A DNA stretch of 64,000 nt from Ampelocalamus luodianensis (Eukaryota > Streptophyta > Magnoliopsida > Poales > Poaceae), in NCBI GenBank assembly GCA_036346255.1, contig CM070634.1:74294476-74358475 (forward strand), in the 5' to 3' direction. The position numbers and the translations under genes were made by a program. Within the stretch, counting starts at the first letter, position 1. Every line of letters begins with the position of its first letter. The notes under the pieces are model-generated. The model searched no databases. It saw only the letters and a program-made list of their open reading frames with translations, and was not told the origin of the DNA. Positions 21,321 to 31,400 of the stretch are shown one piece after another.

Positions 21321-22179
21321 ATCTCAGATCATGCATAATATGATCCAAATCGAATGTGTGGAACAACCACCGCATCATAGCGCTCCATGTACGCTGCTCT
21401 CGTATTGTTAGGGTCACAGTCGCTGATTGAAAATAACGTAAATCAAACCCCTCGGACCCTCAAGAATAGTCTAGTGATCGTAGTAAATGTTAAAATTGGT
21501 GGCGTTCGACATATTTGACGTACTACATCGTAAACAAGATTTCCACGATTAGCCACATATCTAAAAATAAACTACCCACTAAAAAAGATTATGTACAACA
21601 TACTATACTATGGAATTGTACATTTAAAACTATGTAATCCATTCGATTAAAAAAATTTACCTGAAAGGTAGAAGACCGGACAGGCAGCACTTCGCTAGCT
21701 TCTCTCTTCCCCTCTACTCCTCTCTGCTCCTCTCCCTTCCCTCCCATCTTTCTCTTTTTTCTGAATAAAAGTGAGTTATGCTAGAACTTTGGGATCTTTT
21801 ATAGGGTAGATTGTGCCGCCATTTGAAATTGCGGTTTTTCTAAATTTTAATATTAAAAATTTATGGACTTGTGGGATCCCTATCACCATTTGAAATGATA
21901 GTTTTTCTCAATTTTAATATTAAAAAATTTACAGGCTTGCGAGATCCTTGTCGCCATTTGGCGACAGGGCTTTGTCGCCATTTCAACTGGCAACAGGGAG
22001 CTCTCTGCATTGTTCTAGGCTATTGTCGATATTTGGAATGACGAAAGAACAATTTCGCCATTTCAAACGACGACAGAACAATTTCGTCATTTTAAACGGC
22101 GATAGAAGCCTAGTTTTATTTTAAAAAAATCGACTATTTATTTTTTAAAAAATCAATTTTTTTCGTATTTTCTATATGT

Positions 22180-22499
22180 TTGCTTGTTCGGTTGGCTGGA
22201 TTAGGAGGGTGAGCGCATGTGATGTAACATATCCATATCCAGAACTATAGTCAAAGTCTTACAACGGATACTACGAAAAGTGAAAAACAGCTTACATTCA
22301 TGGGGACGGAAGGAGTTAGCGTAGCTTGTCAATGGTGAGATTACGCACACAGAAACCCACAAAACTTGGCGGGAGCCGGAGAATCGATGTCTACATAAGC
22401 CGGTGAAGTTCAATCCTCCATCGGTTTCGTGTCGACTCCCAACTCTAAACGCCTTTTCTCCATCTTTCCCCTCTCTCCTCCAAACCTAACCATCTTTCC
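22180..22499 (+). promoter_or_regulatory. Promoter/5' UTR region of the ABCA gene
   Basis: About 320 bp separate element B from the start codon at 22500. The last 80 bp are pyrimidine-rich (CTTTCCCCTCTCTCC), typical of a plant leader. I see no confident TATA box. The promoter therefore directly abuts a transposon. Confidence 0.4.
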
Positions 22500-25400
22500 A
22501 TGGATTCATCGAAGGGCCCCGCGAGCTTCTTCACGCAGGCCAACGCGCTCCTCCGCAAGAACCTCTGCTTCCAGGCACGCACCGCTTCTTTCCCTCCCCC
22601 TGTTTGTTTTTGCCTGTTCGTTTATTTATCCGTTTGTGCCCGCAACGTGCTTGTGATATGCCTACACGGTTCTTGGGGATGCAACGGGAACGGGGTGGAT
22701 CAATCGGGAAATTGCCGTGAATCTGGTCGATTTTTCAGGCGGTTACACCTTCGTTTGTGAAATTTGCTTCTAGACTGGTATGAATCTGCTGTATGGTGCC
22801 CTACTGTTCTTGGAGAACCAAGGGGCTTTCTTGCAGATAAGAGGGTAGCAGCATTGTGTGCATTGAGCCAGAGAATGATACGACTTTCGTCGTGAAATTC
22901 TTGATCACCTTATAGGATTCCACGCAATGTTTGCTAAAAGCAAGCCCCAAATAGATGCAAAATTCACGGCAACCTCACCAATGCTTGTCCTTTTCCAGCC
23001 AAATATGACGGCCCCGTTAGTAGTATCTGGTTCTGTTCTTATCTGTTATGCAGAAATGCAGCATCTGATTCTGTTTTAACTGCGATGCAGAAACGGAACC
23101 TGAAGACAAACATCTGCATCACTTTCTTCCCCATCCTCATCTGCGTGATGCTCGTCGTGCTCCAGAACGTCATCAACAGCGAGTTCGACAAGCCCAAGTA
23201 CCAGTGTGGCTGTGCCTGCATCGAGGCTGACAGAGATGGAACCTGCAAGAAGACGGAGTGTGGCATCCAGCACTCGACGCTGGAGCAGGTTTGGAGCTGC
23301 CCGATCCCCAGCCCGCCACAGTGGCCGGCCCTGATCCAGGTTCCCCGGCCTGAGTTCCGGGCTGTCAAGACAGCCTCCCAACCGTTTGATGATTTGCCTG
23401 ATCCGTCATGCCGTGACTATGGGTCTTGCCCCGTCACTGTCCTCATCACTGGAAAGGACCGAGCACTTGTTGAAAGTATGTCTTATGCTACAATACAACT
23501 AAACTGCGTAGTAAATGTTCATAGTTTAGGTGATATTCGTAATTCTTGACTCTTGAGTACTTTCCATTGACAGGTGTTTCTGGAGGGTTGTTTCCTGCCT
23601 TTTCTCCCACTCTTAATGTGACAAATTACCTTGATGCTCTCTCCAAGATAGTTGGTGTGAGTTCCTTTGATGCCCAACTGAGTATATCTCTTGTAAATTG
23701 TGCGGCTTCTTTTTTTGGTTTATGGAATTATTGGCTGTGTTGATTTGTCTTAGGGTTCAGACACACAGCCATGGTATACACAACTGCTAGAGCCTGCATT
23801 TTCCTTTGGTGATACTTTGTATCTGGTCCAGCCTCTGTGCATGCCCGACTTTTGGTATGATTCCGGGGACATACCACTTCAGCTCAGTAAGTTAAATTTC
23901 CTTCATCGAATGTTGATACAACGGTATTGTGTTGGAAAACTTAAAAGTACTTTGCCGGCAAGCAGCATAAGGTTTCGTTTAGCATTGCGGTGACATTTTC
24001 AAAAGAACTTATTTTTTTTCTACTTTTGGATATAAAAATTAGTTGAAAGCATCTTTTTTGAGCCGTAACTAACTAGATTCCACAACGCAGCACATCAACC
24101 GCAAACCGGCCATAAGTCTAGCTCTGTTCCCATCAAAATTTATGTGCATTTGGAGGAGCTTTATTTTGATGTGGAGCAGTCATTACTTTAGTCTTTGATG
24201 GATCTTATTTTGACATTATCATAATTATTTTAAAATGTATGCCCATTTTATGTGGAAAAGAATGGAAGCACATTAATAGCCAGACACCAGATAGTTGTAG
24301 AAAAGCACTCATCATTATAAATATTTATAGTTCACCTTCATGTTTTCCTGTTTGTTTTGTTTGCTTTCTATTAGATGTATATTATTGCCTGTGTATTTTC
24401 CCCATTGTATAAGGGGTTACCTGTATATATGCCATACCTGTACTGTATATATATTGGCCCATTGACCTCATGATCAATACAAGCGCTATTCATAACATGG
24501 TATTAGAGCGTACCTAGGGTTTTTCGTTGAGCCACCGCCGCCGCTGGTTCTTCTTTTTTCAGTTGCCGCCGTCGCCTGGTTTTGCCCGTCGCTTCGCTTG
24601 TCTCCCGTCGTCACCTGGAGTTCGTCTTGCTTTGGAGACGACGATGTCTTCATCGCCCGCCGCTGGTTCTTCTTGCACGCAGGCGCAACAGTGACCGCCC
24701 ATGGGTCGCCTCCCGACACTCGCCGTTGCCTTTACTTCACCACTTCACCAATGTCTGGTCGGCCGCTCCTCCACACGAGGCCACCGCCTACCTCAGTCGT
24801 GAGGTCGCCGTCGCCGCCGCTTCCGCTTGGGCCGCCGGGGCCGCCCGTGGGGTCATCTGTGAGGATGCTCGCCGCTGCTTCTACTTCACCATCGCCCGGT
24901 TGGCCGCTCCTTCACACGAGGCTGCCGCCTACCTCGGCCGTGAGGTCGTCGCCGCCGCCGTTTCCGCTTGGGCTGCCACCGCCGTCAGGGCTGCTAGGGG
25001 GAACCCTAGTTGCCCCCCCATGCGCGGCGCTCCCCCGTGTGGGCTTTTGGTTCTTTCGCAGGCACTCGGCCTACCCTTTAATTGAGCCAACCCGGTAAGG
25101 AAAAAAAAAGAAAAGGAAAACAAAGAAAACAAAAATGTCTTCAGGCACTGTTTCTGTTTCTCGTTGCCCGGTGATCTTCGATGGTCTCAATTATCGGGAC
25201 TAGTTTCAGCACATGCGTCTCCACATGTGTGGTCAGCACCTTTGGGAGTTTCTTACCGGCGAGTTGACTTGCCCGTCTTGCCCTACTCGACCTGCTAAGC
25301 CTGTGCTCCCAAATACTACTTTCGAAGACGCTCGTAAGGAGGCATCTGATGCATTTGAGGATGCTATGGAGACTTTTCAGACTCAGTATGCTGCCTACAA

Positions 25401-28400
25401 GACATGGATTGATGAGGATGCCCGTGCCTCTACTATTTTTGTTGCTAGCATGGAGGTGCAATTCACTGGAGATGTGGTTGGTTTGGCTTCAACACAGTTG
25501 ATATGGACACATCTGCGCAACCGCTACGAGCTGTCTGGTGATTCATTGTATCTTTCTGTTGTGCATTAGGAGCAGTCGTTGCAGCAGGGAGATGCCACTA
25601 TGGACGAGTTCTATGCCCAATTGTCTGCGGTATGGCGTCAGATTGACTCTTTGGGACCGGATGTTTGCCACACATGTCAGTACTGTCAGCGTCAGCAGTC
25701 TCACCTAGAGCTTCGTCGTATCTACGACTTCTTGACCCGTCTTCGGGCTAAGTATGAGCAAACTCGTGCTCAGTTGCTGGCGCGCCACCCTCGTGTGACT
25801 CTGTTGGAGGCCCTTGCAGCTGTTCGTGCTAAGGAGATTCGTCTTCATGTTGCGGGTCCTGCTGTCGTCATCGTCATTTCCTTCGGTTCTGGCAGCTCCT
25901 CCAGTTTCTATACCTGCTACAGCTGCTCCATCATCAGTTGTGTCTTCATAGTGACAGCTGCTGTTGGTAGGGGACTCCACTGTGCCTATTGCAACAAGCA
26001 TGGACATATGGATCAATTCTGCTACAAGAAGAAGAAGGATTTCTGTCGTGGTGGCCATCCTCCGAAGGGCACTGGCGTTTCCTCTTCTCAGAGGAGCTCT
26101 GGCGCTTCTGATTCTCAAGAGTTTCTCACACTGATGCGTCGCATGGCTGCTTTTGCATCGTCTGGTTCTGCTGGTTCTGCTGCACAGTCTTCCAGTGAGA
26201 GACCACCTTCTACTCCTTCCTCAGGTATGTCACCTTGGATTCTTGACTCTGGTGCTTCCGTTCATTTGACATCTGATTCCAACAGTCTCACTTTCATTGG
26301 TCCTTTAGCTGCTCCTATCACTATTCAAAAAGCAGATGATACCTAGTGGCGAGAGCCACGTTCAAGCTGTGGGGTCAATTGACCCCACAACTTTTTTTTG
26401 GAAATCATTCATTACAAGTGAATTTTTTTGCAAAATTCTATAAGACAATGGAAATTTTACAAGAATTGATCCCATATAGCTAGATAATCATGTATTTGAC
26501 CCCACAGGATTAAAATCCTGGCTACGCCACTGATGTTACCTCTCTCTCTGTCGTAGGACGAGGCACTCTTTTAAATTTCTCTTTTTATGTTCCCAAACTA
26601 ACAATGCAACTCATATCTGCCAGTCAGCTCACCGATCATGGTTGTCATGTTATTCTCGATTCTGATTCTTGTTCTGTTCAGGATCGTCGCATGGGGACTC
26701 TGGTTGGTACTGGCCCTCACTGCCGTGACTCACAGCGTCTCCGAGAGCTTGACTGGCTTCATCTTCCTTCCGCTGCCCCTGCCAGTCTTGTCGCCTCCAC
26801 CACCGCCTCTGCTTCTGCTGCATCGTCCACTGCGTCTTTTTCTCAGTGGCATCATCGTTTGGGACATCTTTGCGGGCCGCGTCTATCTTCTTTACTCCGT
26901 CGTGGTCTTTTAGGATCTGTGTCTGGTGATGCTTCTCTAAATTGTCAGGGTTGTAAGCTTGGTAAACAGCTTTAACTCCCCTATCTCTCCAGTGAGTCAG
27001 TGTCACAACGTCCTTTTGATCTTATTCATTCTGATGTATGGGGTCTGGCTTCTTTTGTTTCGAAAGGAGATCATCAATATTATATTATTTTTATTGATGA
27101 TTTTTCTCGACACACATGGATATACTTTATGTCGTCTCGTAGTGAGGTTCTATCCATCTACAAGACTTTTGCCACCATGATCCGTACTCAGTTTGATTCT
27201 CCTATTCGTCTTTTTCGTGCTGATTTTGCTGGGGAATACTTGTCAGGAGTCCTTCGTGGTTTTCTTGCTGAGCAGGGCACTCTCTCTTAGTTTTCTTGCT
27301 TTGATGCTCATGCCCAGAACGGTGTGGCTGAACGGAAGTATCGTCATCTTCTTGAGACAGCCTGTGCTCTTATGCTTGCTTCTGCTGTCCCGCCGCACTT
27401 TTGGGTTGAGGCTGTTTCTACTGCCACTTTCCTGATTAATATTCAGCCTTCCTCTGCTCTTTAGGGTGGGATCCTAGTTGAGCGTCTTTGTGGCAAGACT
27501 CCAGATTATTCTAGTCTTCGCCTCTTTGGGTGTGTGTGCTATGTTCTTCTTGCACCTCGTGAGCGCACCAAGCTAACCACTCAGTCCATGGAGTGTGTTT
27601 TTCTGGGCTATAACGCTGAGCATAAGGGATATTGTTGTTGGGATCTTGTTGGCCGACGGATGCGGGTTTCTCGTAATGTCAATTTTGATGAGTCTCGTCC
27701 TTTCTACCCTCGTCCTTCTCCTTCCACCACTCCAGCATCTCTTGTCGAGCCATTTTCTTTCTTGACTTTTCCTGCCACCCCCATAGTCACCACACCTCCA
27801 TCACAGCCTTTGGCCTCTCCGGTGCCTCCTTCATCGTCTCCTTCGCCACCGACACCCTCTCCTGAGGCTCCTCCTGGCCTTGTTTCTTCTTATCCTCTCT
27901 ACTATACTCGTCGTCCGTGAGTTCAGGATTCTTCTGATGCGTCATCTTCTTCTGATGGGTCATTTTCTTCTGCCCCTCCTCCTTAATATGCTCTTCATGA
28001 TCGCCAGTCTATTCGGCCTCTGCGCGCTTTGGTTTCTTCTGCCGCCACTCTTGCCGAACCGACTTTTTATCGTGATCTTCTTTGTTCATCGAGAGTGGCG
28101 ACATGCGATGGCGAGAGGAGCTTCTCGCTCTTGAGCGTCTTGCACGTGAGATCTTATCCTCTCCCGCATACGTGTTACTCCTATCACGTGCAAGTGGGTC
28201 TACAAGGTTAAGACTCGCTCTGATGGTTCTCTTGAGCGCTACAAGGCTCGTCTTGTGGCACGTAGTTTTCAACAGGAGCATAGTCGTGATTATGATGAGA
28301 CATTTGCTCCTGTGGCTCACATGACCACCGTTCGCACTCGTCTTGCTGTGACGTCTGTTCGGGCATGCTCCATCTCTCAGCCTGATCTCAAGAATGCATT

Positions 28401-31400
28401 TCTCAATGGTAAGCTGCGTGAGGAGGTTTATATGCAGCCACCACCGGGGTATTATGTTCCTGAGGGTATGGTTTGTCGCCTTCGCCGATCTCTTTACGGC
28501 CTCAAGCAAGCTCCTCGTGCCTGGTTTGATCGTTTCTCTTCTGTTGTCACTGCAGCTAGTTTTTCTACTAGCGCTCATGATCCTGCTCTTTTTATTCACA
28601 CTTCGTCTCGTGGTCAAACGCTTCTTCTTTTATATGTTGATGATATGATCATTAATGGAGATGACTGTCAGTACATCACTTTTGTCAAGGAGCGTCTTAA
28701 TGAGCAGTTTCTCATGTTTGATCTGAGTCCTCTTCGCTACTTTCTTGGGGTTGAAGTTCTTTCTAAACCTGAGGGCTTCTATCTGTCCCAAGAAAAGTAT
28801 ATCCATGATCTTCTTAATCGTGCTTCTCTTTCCGATCAGCACACCGTTGAGACTTCCATAGAGCTTAATGTTCATCTTCGGCCCACTGATGGTGAGCCTC
28901 TTACTGATCCTACTCGCTATTGTCACCTTGTTGTGAGTCTTGTTTATCTGGGAGTCACTCGTCCTGACATTTCATACCCTGTACATATCTTGAGTCAGTT
29001 TGTTTCTGCTTCCACTCAGCTCCACTATAATCATCTTCTTCGTGTTCCACGATATCTTCGTGGAACCATCACTCGTCGTCTATTTTTCCCTCGCTCAAGC
29101 TCTTTACAGCTCCAGGCATATTCTGATGCCACCTGGGCTAGTGATCACTCTGATCGCCGGTCTCTCTCTGCCTATTGTGTTTTTCTTGGTGGTTCTCTCA
29201 TTGCTTGGAAGACTAAGAAGCAGACAGCAGTTTCTTGTTCGAGTGTTGAGGCTGAGTTGCGAGCTATGGCTTTGTTGATTGCGGAGGTTACTTGGTTATG
29301 ATGGTTACTTGAGGATTTTGGTGTTTCTATTTCAGCACCCACTCCTCTTTTGTTTGACAGTACAGGGGCTATTAGCATTCCTAGAGATCCGATGAAGCAT
29401 GAGCTTACCAAGCATATTGGTGTTGATGCTTCCTACATGCGGACACAGGTTGTTGCTCTTGATATGTGCCTTGAGCTTGGTTGTCGACTTCTTCACAAAG
29501 CGCGGACAGAGCCCAAAGACGACTTCTATCTCTCCAAACTTCATGTTGTTGATCCATCATAAGTTTGAGGGGGAAGGGGGGGGGGGTATTTAGATGTATA
29601 TTATTGTCTGTATATTTTCCCTATTGTATAAGGGGTTACCTGCTATATGCCATACCTATACTGTATATATATCGGCCCATTGGCCTCATGATCAATACAA
29701 GCGCTATTCGTAACACTTTCTACTTCTAATACAAATCAACTAGTTTCCAATCAAACAAGTGGAAATTGTATATATGTTGATAGGGTCATATGGTTATAAT
29801 TCACGGTGTACTGAGTACTGACTATTTCTGTAGTCTGTTTGACAACAACAATTAGGATACATTCATCTTTCGTTTGGAGTCTTTCTTAGGCCTGCGAAGA
29901 TTGCAGCTCTGATTTCCTTATGAAATGAACCAGATATACAGTGCGTTGAAGGTGTGGTCTTATGGCGTGAAAGTGCATCAGTTATCGACGCTGAATTATT
30001 AAAGGGTTATACAAAAAGAGGAGGAAAAACAAACGAGTTTATTGCAGGTTATCTTTTTTATCTTGGTGCTACCATTTTTTGGCCTCTTTGCATTTGTAAT
30101 GGGTTTGCATATCAGTGAGATTTTCTTACAAAATTTGGTAACATCTGCTGACAAACTGGTCCTTCAATGCCACCCATATGAATAATTCCGTGGGCCCATC
30201 TATCAATGAGTGTTACAAAATGTGACAATAAAAGTTCGTTTGTACATATAGCAACACTTATTGCATTGGTGTATGCTGTATAGTTGCATTCTTCACTGCA
30301 GGTTATGACTTCTTGAACACGACGGGATATGGCCTTGATATAAATGTTTGGTACAACTCTACTTATAACGATAAAACTGCATATTCATTTATTGCAGCAT
30401 TACGAGTTCCTCGCTTGGTGAATGCAATATGTGCTTTGTTTTCCATAAATTCATCTCTGGGTAATTTCAGCTGAATTTTTTCAATTTAACCCTTTTTACG
30501 TTAAAACTCACATTTATACCTGCTCGTCTTATTTCCGATTTTGGACCCGGTCGTGTGCGTGACTCACGGCGCCGAGCTAACTACTTCGGCGCCATGACTC
30601 ATGGCGCCGAGGTACCTACTGCCACCGTGGCGGCGGCGTGAGTCATGCTGCGTGGCGGTACCTCGGCGCCATGAGTCATGGCGCCAGCTGTTAGCTCGGC
30701 GCCGTGAGTCACGCGCCACTTCCAAAATCGAAATAAGACGAGCAGGTATAAATGTGAGTTTAACTAAAAAGGGTTAAATTGAAAAATACGATATTCAGTG
30801 TCTGTGGAACTCGGCTACTGTTCCTACAACTTATGCTTTGTTTCATATAGGTATCGAGCATATCTCAAATTTATCAAAGGAATTGGGATGGAAATGCTAC
30901 TTGAATATGTAAAGAGATGCCCAAAGTTGGAACAAGATTTAGGTTTGATCTCTCTTCTCTTCTCAGTGCGCTATTCTTCACATGGATCGTTGAACTACTT
31001 TTCCCAGTGAGTATGATGAGATGTAATGTTCCTTACGTACATCTGCAAAAAATGTCGAACATGTTATGGTCAGTATTAGTAGAGATTGCAAATTGATTCT
31101 CTTTTCCAGGTCATGTTGACATATCTGGTGTATGAGAAGCAACAGAAGCTAAAAATTATGATGAAGATGCATGGTCTGAAGGATGGGCCTTACTGGCTGA
31201 TATCTTATGCTTATTTCTTAGCTCTGTCGGTTGCCTATATGACATTTTTTGTGATTTTTGGCTCCTTGATAGGTAATTATATTTCACAATTTACTCATGA
31301 AGCTGCTTTTGTAGCAAAAAAAATCTATATATATCAAATTGACCTTCTTTTGCGCAGAGGCTTAATTTTTCAGATTCAACGAGTACTGCATACAATTTGT

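Larger units (their letters stand above)
19425..22170 (-). mobile_element. Mutator-like element B with degenerate transposase
   Basis: The left arm (about 19440-19620) and the reverse complement of the right arm (about 21975-22170) share TAGTCGATTTTTTT, AAACTAGGCT(A/T)CTATC, CATTCCAAAT and GCCTAGAACA(A/G)TGCAGAGAGCTCC. The long inverted repeats enclose a MuDR-type transposase remnant on the minus strand. The left end abuts the right end of element A. Terminal boundaries are approximate and no target duplication was confirmed. Confidence 0.75.
24369..29715 (+). mobile_element. Complete Ty1/copia element (5.35 kb) in ABCA intron 4
   Basis: Two 129-bp LTRs (24369-24497 and 29587-29715) flank a gag-pol region. 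The 5-bp duplications CTTTC lie at 24364-24368 and 29716-29720. The LTRs begin TATTAGATG, probably from an original TG, and end TAACA. They differ by about a dozen changes, so the insertion is not recent. A primer-binding site and a G-rich polypurine tract (29566-29586) are present. The very short LTRs and domain order (protease, integrase, RT, RNase H) suggest an Ale-like copia lineage. It is sense-oriented with respect to the host gene. Confidence 0.93.

Noticed and set aside
24582..25098. Two ~167-codon frames before copia gag
   Set aside because: They lie between the primer-binding site and gag of the copia element in GC-rich leader; repetitive Pro/Ala composition, no domain.
25705..26118. 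Minus-strand frame opposite gag
   Set aside because: Shadow of the gag coding frame.
28009..28617. 202-codon minus-strand frame
   Set aside because: Shadow of the reverse transcriptase coding strand.
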